A stretch of 23,540 bases of DNA, from positions 1 through 23,540 of the forward strand of contig JAHHQU010000035.1 in the NCBI GenBank assembly GCA_020026225.1, read 5' to 3'. The translations under genes and the position numbers were made by a program. Below, one piece after another: positions 1-8,128 of the stretch. The notes beneath the pieces are model-generated. The model did not search any database. It saw only the letters and a program-made list of their open reading frames with translations, and had not been told where the DNA came from. Each line of letters begins with the position of its first letter. The first letter of the stretch is position 1. The stretch comes from Phocaeicola sp. (lineage in GTDB: Bacteria; Bacteroidota; Bacteroidia; Bacteroidales; Bacteroidaceae).

Positions 1-50
1 CTGTGCTTGAACAATATCTCGCAAAAATGGGCTTTTTAAGGGACGACTAA
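1..50 (+). CDS. 3' end of an unidentified upstream gene (partial)
   Basis: The third forward frame is open from the window edge to a TAA at 48-50 and reads VLEQYLAKMGFLRDD. It looks like the C-terminal tail of a protein whose body lies left of the window. I cannot name the product from 15 residues. Its stop codon overlaps the first recognisable codons of the alkaline phosphatase remnant, so the last few residues may come from the rearrangement and not from the native gene. It could also be chance, since only 16 codons are visible. Confidence 0.35.
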   Translation, partial: VLEQYLAKMGFLRDD

Positions 51-414
51 ATACGTTTTCTACTTTATCGGTGACGGTATGGGAGTCAACCAAGTGCAAG
101 GAACTGAACTCTTTCAAGCTGAAATTGAAGGAAACATCGGTATTTCTCCCCTACTTTTTATGCAGTTTCCCTACACCACGATTGCTACGACTTATTCGGC
201 AACAAATAGCGTAACAGATTCGGCGGCATCAGGAACTGCCTTAGCGACCGGAAAGAAAACACAAAACGGAACTTTAGGTTTGTTGAAAGATGAAAAGACT
301 ATGGTAAGCAGCATTGCTACATGGGCAAAAAATGCGGGCCATAAAGTAGGTATTGCCACCAGTGTCAGTGTAAACCATGCTACCCCAGCCGCCTTTTACG
401 CACATTCAAGTGAT
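45..414 (+). pseudogene. alkaline phosphatase remnant, truncated at both ends
   Basis: The frame starting TKYVFYFIGDGMG matches the start of the mature domain of secreted PhoA-type alkaline phosphatases. GDGMG carries a metal-binding Asp, and TDSAASGTALATG (about 225-263) carries the nucleophile Ser. Similarity continues through TSVSVNHATPAAFYAHSSD, which ends near 414. After that the frame runs into sequence antisense to the neighbouring hydrolase and stops at 510 with no phosphatase character. Upstream, the same frame has a TAA at 37-39 and no start codon or signal peptide. The first ATG (79) lies inside the GDGMG motif, so it is not a real start. About 120 of the 450-500 codons usual for the family remain, and most of the metal ligands are missing. 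It cannot make a working enzyme. It is a gene fragment left by deletion or recombination at both ends. Confidence 0.85.
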
Positions 415-429
415 GTTCTCAACCCGAAG

Positions 430-1773
430 TTACCATTGCAACTCTATAGCAACCGGATAAACACGTTCTGGGTCAAAGAAGCAATCACAACTGCTTACCA
501 TCGCTTGTAAGGTGGGAGTTACCATTCCTTTGAATAGTTGGACTCCATTCACCGATACAGTGACTTCTTTATCAAAATCTACCATTTCTTCACACAAGAA
601 CAAGGTGACAGCACCCTTCTCAGCTGTTGAGTAGTGTTTTGAAAAAGTGATAGGAATGCCCCATTGCGGTTCACGGGTGGCTGCTTCATAAACCACTTTC
701 TGTACCTGCAGATCTACGACATTGCCTTGGATATGCATATCATAACGGGTGCGCAAGTCCTTCATATCCGTTACACGCTTGCGAACGGCTAAATTATAAA
801 ATCCTTTGCGGAAGACTCCATCAAGGGCATAATCTACCCAAATGAAATGTTTCGGATGCAAACGGCGTTCAAACTGACGCAACCATGGAGGAGTTGGCAA
901 ATAGTCGATGTGATGTGCATAACCGGGAATCACTTCGATGAAGTGGCGATATTCTCCAGGATATTTCAGTCCCAAGCTGTCATAAGTTTTCTTGGCTTGA
1001 CGGACAAGGAGTTCACGACCGAACATATAGTCTTCTGCTCCTGTGCGCAAGGAAAATCCAATATGCCCACAGTTTTCAGCAGGTGCTTCCACTTCCGGCT
1101 CACCTCCTGCCATCGGGCCGGCTGCAGCCAAATAGTCGGCATAGAAAGATGCTAACCGCTGACTTCCATAACCTCCTTCTGATATTCCAAATACATAAAA
1201 ACGGTTGGGGTCGAAGTCTTGACTTGCAAAAGTCTGACGAATCAGACGTTCCCAAGCAAATAATTTGGATTTCTGCCACCAGCGGTAATACTTTCCTTCG
1301 TTAGGTATTTGAGGTATGAAATAGGCAGAAGGAGCATCCGCAAAACGGTTCGCATAGTTGTAGCTGGCACTCCATTCATGTTCCTTCGGTCCGGAACCAT
1401 GAATGTACAAGTACAGCGGCCAACCTTCGGCTGGCTTTTCTCCTTTTGTTCCCCAATAGAAAGGCATGATGGCATTCGGCTCTAAAGAAGCCGGAAGAGG
1501 CCATTGGTAATCTTTCTTATCGGCCAAAGGAGTCAATATAGGAAGTTTGTCTTCTTCCAACTGATGATTTGCGGAACGCCAAGCAGACCATACTTGTGCC
1601 TGATAGTCAGCTATCTCTTCTTTTTCAATAACGAAATCAGCTGTAAAGGGTATCTCCTTCCCTTGAAGATGATCTAAGAAATGGCTTTCCAGCGAAGTAC
1701 GGTCAACATGATTTCCACAGGATGCAAAGGCCATTCCCAAAACTAAAGAACCAAGAACGTGTAAGTTTTTCAT
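430..1773 (-). CDS. alpha/beta-hydrolase (prolyl-oligopeptidase/esterase-like) lipoprotein
   Basis: A probable secreted serine hydrolase of 447 residues. The N-terminus, MKNLHVLGSLVLGMAFASC, is a lipoprotein signal with the lipid-bearing Cys at residue 19, so the protein should be anchored in the cell envelope. YIHGSGP (about 123-129) resembles an oxyanion-hole segment. GISEGG (196-201) is the nucleophile elbow with Ser198. GYAHHIDYLP further on likely supplies the catalytic His. Roughly the last 130 residues are beta-rich and look like an accessory domain. An in-frame ATG 21 bases upstream (1792-1794) exists, but it would sit at the predicted transcription start and would add MIFNENK before the signal. 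I therefore prefer 1773. The substrate is unknown: esterase and peptidase are both possible. The gene ends about 15 bases from the phosphatase scar but itself appears full length. It is separated from nuoN by a strong terminator, so it is its own transcript. Confidence 0.75.
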   Translation of the reverse strand: MKNLHVLGSLVLGMAFASCGNHVDRTSLESHFLDHLQGKEIPFTADFVIEKEEIADYQAQVWSAWRSANHQLEEDKLPILTPLADKKDYQWPLPASLEPNAIMPFYWGTKGEKPAEGWPLYLYIHGSGPKEHEWSASYNYANRFADAPSAYFIPQIPNEGKYYRWWQKSKLFAWERLIRQTFASQDFDPNRFYVFGISEGGYGSQRLASFYADYLAAAGPMAGGEPEVEAPAENCGHIGFSLRTGAEDYMFGRELLVRQAKKTYDSLGLKYPGEYRHFIEVIPGYAHHIDYLPTPPWLRQFERRLHPKHFIWVDYALDGVFRKGFYNLAVRKRVTDMKDLRTRYDMHIQGNVVDLQVQKVVYEAATREPQWGIPITFSKHYSTAEKGAVTLFLCEEMVDFDKEVTVSVNGVQLFKGMVTPTLQAMVSSCDCFFDPERVYPVAIELQW

Positions 1774-1801
1774 TTTATTTTCATTAAATATCATTTGAAA
1801 A

Positions 1802-1832
1802 CAAATATAATAAAAATGCCATGAAAGAGAAA
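1802..1832 (-). promoter_or_regulatory. promoter of the hydrolase lipoprotein gene
   Basis: On the minus strand, TATATTTG (1802-1809) is a perfect match to the Bacteroidetes -7 element TAnnTTTG. TTTC (1829-1832) lies 19 bases upstream, where the -33 TTTG element is expected. Transcription would begin near 1795, giving a leader of about 20 bases to the ATG at 1773. Confidence 0.55.
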
Positions 1833-1837
1833 GTTAT

Positions 1838-1885
1838 AAAAAAGAAAAGAGGATGCCCTGCAACAAAGCATCCTCTCTTCCTTTA
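1838..1885 (-). terminator. Rho-independent terminator of the nuo operon
   Basis: An inverted repeat with core AGAGGATGC/GCATCCTCT (1848-1856 and 1868-1876) and an 11-base loop. A/T and wobble pairs extend the stem to about 17 pairs. On the minus strand it ends in a T-run. It lies just after nuoN and before the hydrolase promoter. The plus strand also has a T-rich flank, so it could work in both directions. Confidence 0.85.
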
Positions 1886-1903
1886 TTTATGACAAGGTTT
1901 GTA

Positions 1904-3316
1904 TTAACCGATAGCCATATCAGCAAGATACTGATAGACACCGCTGAACAAGCCTAAAGCAACAATTCCCAACAAACAAATCACTAAACTTGTACGAACC
2001 AAGGCTGGTGTTCGGAAAGTAGGAACCGGATTTTCATTCGGATCAATATACATTGCTTTTACTACCAACAGATAATAGTATAAAGAGATAACGGTATTTA
2101 CCAATGCCAAGAATACGACCAACCAATGACCGTCTTGGAAAGCTGAAGCAAAGACAAAGAACTTGGAGAAGAATCCTGCAAAAGGTGGAATACCTGCCAA
2201 AGAGAATAGAGCCAATGTCATAACAAAGCTCAATTTCGGATTGGTACGGTACAATCCGTTATATGCAGAACGTTCTACTAATCCATCTGTATGCTGTTCT
2301 ACAGCTCCTATCACACCGAATACAGCCAAGTTGGCTACAACGTAAACTGTCAAGTAATATACAAGTGCTGCTTCTCCTTGATCGGTTCCGGCCAGTACAG
2401 CCAATGCAATGTAACCAGCCTGCGAAATGCTACTGTATGCCATGAATCGTTTCAAATCCGACTGAAGGATGGCAAACAAGTTAGCTATCGTGATGGTCAA
2501 TACAATCACTACGCTGATAAGCAACTTCCAGTCACTTGCCATCGGAGCAAATACTTTCATCAAAATAGTGAGCAGGGTAAAGGCTGCTGCTCCTTTAGAG
2601 ATTACCGACAGGTAGCCACTCACAGGAGTAGGTGCTCCCTGATAGGTATCGGGCGTCCACATGTGAAAAGGTACCAGACTTAACTTGAAGCCCAATCCTG
2701 CCACGAAGAAGATCATGGCCATCACTTGTAGAGGGGTACCCTGCAAATGAGTGATGACATCATCAAAATAGGCAGTACCGCAAGTACCGTAAATCAAAGA
2801 CAAGCCATAAAGCATCAAGCCTGATGAGAACATGGAACTCAGAATGAATTTAGCTCCAGCCTCAGCACTGTTGTGTCTCAACTTATCCAGTGCAATCAAG
2901 CAAGCCATAGGAATACTTGCCAGTTCCAAACCTACATAAAAGAGGATGAAACTACCTGCACTCACCATAAAATACATACCCAAAAGGGTACTTAATGTCA
3001 ATACATAAAACTCACCAGCCTTGTGACGAGTATCTTCACGAGCCAACCATGTGCTTGCCTGCATGAAAACCAGAAGGGTACCTGCAGTCAAAAGGGTTTT
3101 GACTACCGATGCCATACGGGTTGTATGATACATTCCTCCAAAGAACTCTCCTTCGGCAGGTTGAAAATTCAGAATCAGTTGTACTACCATCAGCGTGCAG
3201 GCAATGGTCTGCAGTTTCTTCTGATGAGGCTCTTTCAGCATCAAATCAGCCAAAAGGATAAAGACCAAAATCAATACCAAACTGATTTCTGATTGCATGG
3301 GAATTAAATTAAACAT
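1904..3316 (-). CDS. nuoN: NADH-quinone oxidoreductase (complex I) subunit N
   Basis: An antiporter-like proton-pumping membrane subunit of complex I, 470 residues and hydrophobic throughout, close to the usual 460-490. Family signatures are FYVGLELASIPMACLIAL (the conserved Glu of the fifth helix region), KLSLVPFHMWTPDTYQGAPT with a Lys on the proton path, YSSISQAGYIAL, and AGIPPFAGFFSKFFVF. It is the last gene of the operon, 33 bases after nuoM and followed by a strong terminator. The start MFNLIP is used. A second in-frame ATG six codons later (3298) would still leave the first helix intact. In the assembled enzyme it sits next to NuoM and NuoK in the membrane arm. Confidence 0.95.
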   Translation of the reverse strand: MFNLIPMQSEISLVLILVFILLADLMLKEPHQKKLQTIACTLMVVQLILNFQPAEGEFFGGMYHTTRMASVVKTLLTAGTLLVFMQASTWLAREDTRHKAGEFYVLTLSTLLGMYFMVSAGSFILFYVGLELASIPMACLIALDKLRHNSAEAGAKFILSSMFSSGLMLYGLSLIYGTCGTAYFDDVITHLQGTPLQVMAMIFFVAGLGFKLSLVPFHMWTPDTYQGAPTPVSGYLSVISKGAAAFTLLTILMKVFAPMASDWKLLISVVIVLTITIANLFAILQSDLKRFMAYSSISQAGYIALAVLAGTDQGEAALVYYLTVYVVANLAVFGVIGAVEQHTDGLVERSAYNGLYRTNPKLSFVMTLALFSLAGIPPFAGFFSKFFVFASAFQDGHWLVVFLALVNTVISLYYYLLVVKAMYIDPNENPVPTFRTPALVRTSLVICLLGIVALGLFSGVYQYLADMAIG

Positions 3317-3349
3317 ATATGCTATTTCTTAAATTCGTTTGACAAAGGA

Positions 3350-4828
3350 TTAACTCAACATCTTAATCACTGGTTCCACACTGCCGCTAATCAAATGGCT
3401 CACCCAATAAGGTGCAAGACCTAATCCGGCAACGGCAATGACCAAACAGATAACGGCAAAACGTTCGTCCCAAGTGGCATCGGTCAATTTCAGATGTTCT
3501 GGATTATGACAAGTGCCATAAAGGATTTTACCGACCACACGCAAAATATAGACTGCTGTAATGACAATACTCATGGTAGCGATAATGGTACAAGTACGAT
3601 GGAACAAATCGGTATACTGGAAAGATCCTACAAAGACGGTCATTTCGGCCACGAATCCACTCAAGCCTGGTAATCCTAAGTTGGCCAAACCGGCAATGAC
3701 ATATCCCACAGCCAAGAATGGCATGATACGCATCAGACCGCTTAACTGGCGGATGTCACGAGTATGGGTTCTTCCGTAAATCATACCGATAAGTGCAAAG
3801 AACAAAGCAGTCATCAAACCGTGGCTCAACATCTGCAGAATGGCTCCTGTAGCACTTACCCGAGTCATCATCAACAGGGCAAAAAGCACCAGACCGCAGT
3901 GGCTTACAGAAGAATAAGCATTGATGTATTTCAGGTCGGTCTGTACCACAGCACTGAAAGCGCCGTATACAACAGAAATCGTGGTCAATACCAAGAAGAA
4001 GTCTCCCCAAACGGCTGCTCCTTGAGGCATCAGATACAAGGCAATACGGAAACATCCGTAACCACCTAACTTCATCAGTACCCCTGCATGCAGCATAGAT
4101 ACTGCAGTCGGTGCAGATGCATGACCGTCAGGGCTCCATGTATGGAACGGGAACAAAGCGCCCAAGACTCCGAAGCCGAGGAATATCAAAGGGAAGAAAG
4201 TACGTTGCCATTCTTCAGGAATATGCTTGTCTACAAGTTCCAAGATATTCATGGTTTCGGCACCGGAACCGTAATAAATGCCCAAGATACCAATCAAGAG
4301 GAAGGCAGAACCACCCATCAGCATCAGTGTCAATTTCATGGCTGCATATTCTTTCTTACCGCTACCCCATACACCAATCAAAAGATACATAGGTATCAAA
4401 GCAACTTCATAGAACATGAACATGGTGAAAAGGTCGGTTGAGATAAAGAAGCCGAATACACCGGTACTTAATAAGGTGTACCATAAGAAATATTCTTTCG
4501 TAAGCGGCTGCAGTTTCCACGATGCAAAGGTTCCTGTAAATACGATGATGGCACTCAACAGCAACATGACAACAGAAATTCCGTCCACTCCCACTGAATA
4601 ACAAATATGAAGAGGTGCGTACCAACTGATGCTGTCGGTAAACAACATGGTTTCTGTTGCTCCTGCATCACGCAAGCCGATATAGGCTGTAGTAAGGTAT
4701 ACCGCCAAAACAAGCAGGGCACTTGAACCGGCTACCATCACTCCTCTTACTTGATTCACATTGCGTGCAACCCAAAGACCGAGAAGCATCAACACTGGAA
4801 TCAGTACGAATAAGCTAAGTATATTCAT
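3350..4828 (-). CDS. nuoM: NADH-quinone oxidoreductase (complex I) subunit M
   Basis: A second antiporter-like proton channel of complex I, 492 residues, a normal length for NuoM. It shows the helix-5 glutamate segment FMFYEVALIPMYLLIGVW. It also has the hallmark PFHTWSPDGHASAPTAVSM followed by LHAGVLMKLGGYG, and LPGLSGFVAEM near the C-terminal part. TWSPDGHASAPT separates NuoM from NuoN (MWTPDTYQGAPT) and NuoL (IWLPDAMEGPTP). It lies 41 bases after nuoL and 33 before nuoN in the same transcript. Nothing appears missing or broken. Confidence 0.96.
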   Translation of the reverse strand: MNILSLFVLIPVLMLLGLWVARNVNQVRGVMVAGSSALLVLAVYLTTAYIGLRDAGATETMLFTDSISWYAPLHICYSVGVDGISVVMLLLSAIIVFTGTFASWKLQPLTKEYFLWYTLLSTGVFGFFISTDLFTMFMFYEVALIPMYLLIGVWGSGKKEYAAMKLTLMLMGGSAFLLIGILGIYYGSGAETMNILELVDKHIPEEWQRTFFPLIFLGFGVLGALFPFHTWSPDGHASAPTAVSMLHAGVLMKLGGYGCFRIALYLMPQGAAVWGDFFLVLTTISVVYGAFSAVVQTDLKYINAYSSVSHCGLVLFALLMMTRVSATGAILQMLSHGLMTALFFALIGMIYGRTHTRDIRQLSGLMRIMPFLAVGYVIAGLANLGLPGLSGFVAEMTVFVGSFQYTDLFHRTCTIIATMSIVITAVYILRVVGKILYGTCHNPEHLKLTDATWDERFAVICLVIAVAGLGLAPYWVSHLISGSVEPVIKMLS

Positions 4829-4869
4829 TGTTTTATTTCTTTAGAATCTATACTATATTTTAATTCGGT

Positions 4870-6783
4870 TTATGCAAGCAGCAAGATGAATGCCAACACG
4901 ATGATTCCACCAAGGAACCAAAGAGTGTAACTCTGAATCTTACCACTTTGGATAGGCTGGATTGTTTCACCAGCTGCATTGGTACTCCATGCCATGAAGT
5001 TCAAGAACTGATCAATGACATGTCGGTCAAACCAAGCTAAAGGAGTGGATATGCAACGGAAGATGATCTTCTTCGTTACGAACAGCCAAGCCTCATCCAT
5101 ATAGAAACGCTTGTAAGCAGCGCGATGCAGCGTACTGAAACGTTTGGCCAAACTGTCTGCAAACCATTGATCGCTGCTTGCATACATCCATGTAGCCAAA
5201 CCGATAGCTGCCAGTGCAACCAGAATACTGGTTACAGCTACAGTCATGTCCAAATGAATAGAATAGGCTGTACCGTTAGAAGATACCAGATGTCCGAAGC
5301 CCATCCAACCGCTATCACCTACAGGCATCCAACCGGCTACAAGGGTGATTGCTGCCAGAATCATCAAAGGAAGAGTCATTGTCAACGGACTTTCATGTGG
5401 AACGTGTTCGGCATGAAGTTCCTTGTTTTCTTTTCCCCAGAAGATGCAATAGTAGAGACGGAACATGTAGAAGGCAGTCATACCGGCAATAACCGTCATT
5501 ACCCAACCGATGATGGGACTGAACTGAAAGCAAGCTGTAAGAATTTCGTCCTTAGAGAAGAATCCAGAGAACGGAGGAATACCAGCAATAGCCAAACAAG
5601 CAATCAAGAAAGTAATGTGGGTAATCGGCATGTATTTGCGAAGACCGCCCATCGTCTCCATTTCGTTACTATGTACCGCATGGATAATGCAGCCGGCTCC
5701 CAAGAACAACAAGGCTTTGAACATGGCATGAGTAAACAAGTGGAACATACTTGCCATGTAACCTAAACCGCCGGCATGTGAATCGGCAGAAGTACAGACA
5801 CCTAAAGCTACCATCATAAAACCAATTTGTGAAATGGTAGAAAATGCCAATACACGTTTAATGTCACTTTGAGCACATGCTACTGAAGCTGCATAGAATG
5901 CTGTGAAGGCACCTACATAAGCTACCAGATGCAAGGTTTCTGGTGCATAAGCAATAAACAACGGGAACATACGGGCCACCTGATAAACGCCGGCTACAAC
6001 CATAGTAGCAGCATGAATCAATGCAGATACCGGAGTCGGACCTTCCATTGCATCCGGCAACCAGATATGCAAGGGGAACATGGCACTCTTTCCGGCACCA
6101 CCCACAAACATCAGTCCCAATGCCCAAGGGAGTAACATTCCCCCCTTCATCAACATTTCTTCACTGGGATTGAAAGTGAAGGTTCCCATGTAAAATCCAT
6201 AAATCAAGATACCGATAAGGAATTCCAAATCAGCGAATCGGGTCACGATGAACGCCTTTTTGGAAGCCGATATCGCTTCCGGTTTGGTATAGTAGAAGCC
6301 AATCAGCAAATAAGAAGACACACCTACCAATTCCCAAAATACATACATCTGGAAAATGTTAGTGGCAACAACCAATCCCAACATTGAGAAGGTGAAGAGA
6401 GAAAGGAAAGCATAATAACGCTGGAAGCCACGCTCACCCTTCATGTAACCGAATGAATAGATGTGCACCATCAAAGAAACCGTAGAAATGACTATCAGCA
6501 TCATCACAGAAATCGGATCCAACAAGATGCCCATATCAATATGAAGGCTTTCGGTAAAAGGCAGCCATTCAAAGTTCCACGGTGTCAGCGTGGGATAAGT
6601 ACCTTCAGCCGTACGTTCCAGGCTGAAATAGTTAAATGCCGTAAAGTAGCTCAACGCAGTAACTGTACCTAAAACAAGTGTTCCGATGGTACCCGCCAAG
6701 CGATGCGACATTTTCATACCTGCCAATGCAAGCAGCAAAAAGCTCAATATCGGCAGTACAAGAATTAATATTGTATAATCCAT
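4870..6783 (-). CDS. nuoL: NADH-quinone oxidoreductase (complex I) subunit L
   Basis: The distal antiporter-like subunit of the complex I membrane arm, 637 residues, slightly longer than the usual 610-620. Signatures are FWELVGVSSYLLIGF (conserved Glu), the KKAFIVTRFADLEFLIG segment, GKSAMFPLHIWLPDAMEGPT with the pumping Lys, SALIHAATMVVAGVY, and GIPPFSGFFSKDEI. The C-terminal part has a charged amphipathic stretch (SLAKRFSTLHRAAYKRFYMDEAW) followed by a last transmembrane helix. This is the lateral helix and anchor typical of NuoL, which brace the other antiporter subunits. It lies 20 bases after nuoK. NuoL needs the other membrane subunits to function, and all of them are present here. Confidence 0.96.
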   Translation of the reverse strand: MDYTILILVLPILSFLLLALAGMKMSHRLAGTIGTLVLGTVTALSYFTAFNYFSLERTAEGTYPTLTPWNFEWLPFTESLHIDMGILLDPISVMMLIVISTVSLMVHIYSFGYMKGERGFQRYYAFLSLFTFSMLGLVVATNIFQMYVFWELVGVSSYLLIGFYYTKPEAISASKKAFIVTRFADLEFLIGILIYGFYMGTFTFNPSEEMLMKGGMLLPWALGLMFVGGAGKSAMFPLHIWLPDAMEGPTPVSALIHAATMVVAGVYQVARMFPLFIAYAPETLHLVAYVGAFTAFYAASVACAQSDIKRVLAFSTISQIGFMMVALGVCTSADSHAGGLGYMASMFHLFTHAMFKALLFLGAGCIIHAVHSNEMETMGGLRKYMPITHITFLIACLAIAGIPPFSGFFSKDEILTACFQFSPIIGWVMTVIAGMTAFYMFRLYYCIFWGKENKELHAEHVPHESPLTMTLPLMILAAITLVAGWMPVGDSGWMGFGHLVSSNGTAYSIHLDMTVAVTSILVALAAIGLATWMYASSDQWFADSLAKRFSTLHRAAYKRFYMDEAWLFVTKKIIFRCISTPLAWFDRHVIDQFLNFMAWSTNAAGETIQPIQSGKIQSYTLWFLGGIIVLAFILLLA

Positions 6784-6803
6784 ATTGGTCTAATCTTTAG
6801 AGG

Positions 6804-7121
6804 TTATCCTTTCATTTCGGTAATATCATCCGTAAGAATCTGGTTGATATTACGATAAACATTGATGATGATAGCAATCGCCACAGCTGTTTCAGCAGCT
6901 GCAATGGCAATACCGAACAAACTGAAGAAATGTCCTTCCAAATGTTCAGGAAAGAGATAACGGTTAAATACAGCAAAGTTAATGTTGGTAGCATTCAATA
7001 CCAGTTCGGCTGAAATCAGCAAAGCAAGCAGGTTCTTACGGGTAAAGAAACCGTAAATGCCACAAAACATCATAATGGTGCTGATGACCAAGTAATGTAT
7101 AACATGTATTTCTATTTCCAT
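6804..7121 (-). CDS. nuoK: NADH-quinone oxidoreductase (complex I) subunit K
   Basis: A small three-helix membrane subunit of complex I, 105 residues (family about 100). Two buried glutamates that the family conserves for proton transfer are visible. Glu39 is in ISAELVLNATNINF, and Glu77 is in AIAAAETAVAIA. They correspond to the pair studied in E. coli NuoK (Glu36 and Glu72). The gene lies 19 bases after nuoJ and 20 before nuoL. A second open frame overlapping the same bases on this strand has no family features and is a shadow. Confidence 0.96.
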   Translation of the reverse strand: MEIEIHVIHYLVISTIMMFCGIYGFFTRKNLLALLISAELVLNATNINFAVFNRYLFPEHLEGHFFSLFGIAIAAAETAVAIAIIINVYRNINQILTDDITEMKG

Positions 7122-7140
7122 AACGATTCAATTTAAATGG

Positions 7141-7656
7141 TTATTTTCTCTTTCGAGCAATCATAATAGCTCCAATCATACAAGAAAGAAGCAATACGCT
7201 GGTCACTTCAAATGGAAGCACGAACTGATATTTATCGGTTCCGATCAAAGCATGACCGATTTCATCTACATGAAGTTCAACTCCAGCTGGAATGGTATTC
7301 ATGGCAAAGTGATTGGTCATCAACAGGAAAAGCATCAAAGCCAATCCTACAAAAGTGGTAACCAACACACTGATCAGCTTCCCTTTCCGCAAACGATATT
7401 TCATGTTGTTGGCCGACTGGGTCAGCAAAATGGAAAACACATACAAGACGACAATACCACCGGCATATACCATCAGCTGTACCGCACTTAAGTAGGTATA
7501 ACCCAACAAACCGTAAATGGCTCCTGTACCGAAAAGGACGAACAACAGATAAGTGGCAGCACGAAGAATGCGTCCTGTTGTAACAGCCATTACAGAGAAT
7601 ACGATAATGGCAGCAGCCACAAAATAGAAAACTATTTCTTGAAGAGAGATTCCCAT
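7141..7656 (-). CDS. nuoJ: NADH-quinone oxidoreductase (complex I) subunit J
   Basis: A membrane subunit of complex I, 171 residues with about five hydrophobic helices, in line with the NuoJ family (165-185). The segment LFGTGAIYGLLGYTYLSAVQ followed by LMVYAGGIVVLYVFSILL is the family hallmark. It includes the glycine-rich region of the third helix, which rearranges during turnover, and the VYAGGI.VL motif. The protein ends in a short basic tail, IMIARKRK. It starts 2 bases after the nuoI stop, which suggests translational coupling. Confidence 0.95.
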   Translation of the reverse strand: MGISLQEIVFYFVAAAIIVFSVMAVTTGRILRAATYLLFVLFGTGAIYGLLGYTYLSAVQLMVYAGGIVVLYVFSILLTQSANNMKYRLRKGKLISVLVTTFVGLALMLFLLMTNHFAMNTIPAGVELHVDEIGHALIGTDKYQFVLPFEVTSVLLLSCMIGAIMIARKRK

Positions 7657-7658
7657 AA

Positions 7659-8114
7659 TTATTCCTTGTTTTTATTGAGTGTCAGCAAAAGCTTCTGTTT
7701 GTCAAACACCGCATTCTCAAAATCATTACTGAATTCAATGGCGTGATGCGGACAAGCGTTCACACACAACATGCAGAACATGCAAGAGCCTAAGTTGTAC
7801 TCGTATTTAACCAAATGTTTCTTTCTCTTACCATCTTCTGTAGTACGCATTTCTGTAGTAAGATGGATGGTTCCGTTTGGACAAGCCATTTGGCAAAGTC
7901 CACAGGCTACACACTTATTGTTTCCTTCTTCATCATGTGGCATCACCAGCATGGCACGGTGACGTTCAGGGATATGAAGCGTAGTATGTCTGTTTTCCGG
8001 ATACTGTTCGGTCACGTTCTTCTGACAGAAAACTTTCATGGAGGTACGCATACCTACCAGCAAGCTCTTCACACCGCTAACGTATCCGGTGATATATTCT
8101 TTGAATGTACTCAT
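7659..8114 (-). CDS. nuoI: NADH-quinone oxidoreductase (complex I) subunit I, 2x[4Fe-4S]
   Basis: A ferredoxin-like subunit of the peripheral arm, 151 residues. Two CxxCxxCxxxCP motifs bind the two tetranuclear clusters that carry electrons to NuoB. The first has Cys68, 71, 74 and 78 (CVACGLCQMACP). The second has Cys111, 114, 117 and 121 (CMFCMLCVNACP). The N-terminal amphipathic stretch (residues 1-30) probably lies along the membrane. NuoG, which normally delivers electrons to this subunit, is not encoded in the operon. NuoI is therefore the likely entry point for whatever donor replaces the NADH module, by inference. It lies 14 bases after nuoH and 2 before nuoJ. Confidence 0.96.
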   Translation of the reverse strand: MSTFKEYITGYVSGVKSLLVGMRTSMKVFCQKNVTEQYPENRHTTLHIPERHRAMLVMPHDEEGNNKCVACGLCQMACPNGTIHLTTEMRTTEDGKRKKHLVKYEYNLGSCMFCMLCVNACPHHAIEFSNDFENAVFDKQKLLLTLNKNKE

Positions 8115-8128
8115 ATTCTTCTTTTACA

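Noticed and set aside
79..510. An open frame starting at the ATG at 79, as an intact small protein
   Set aside because: The ATG lies inside the phosphatase GDGMG motif and the last 30 or so residues are antisense to the hydrolase gene. It is a pseudogene fragment, not a new gene.
5125..5766. A 213-codon open frame on the plus strand
   Set aside because: It is antisense to nuoL, Cys/His/Gln-rich in the way shadows of membrane genes often are, with no start signal.
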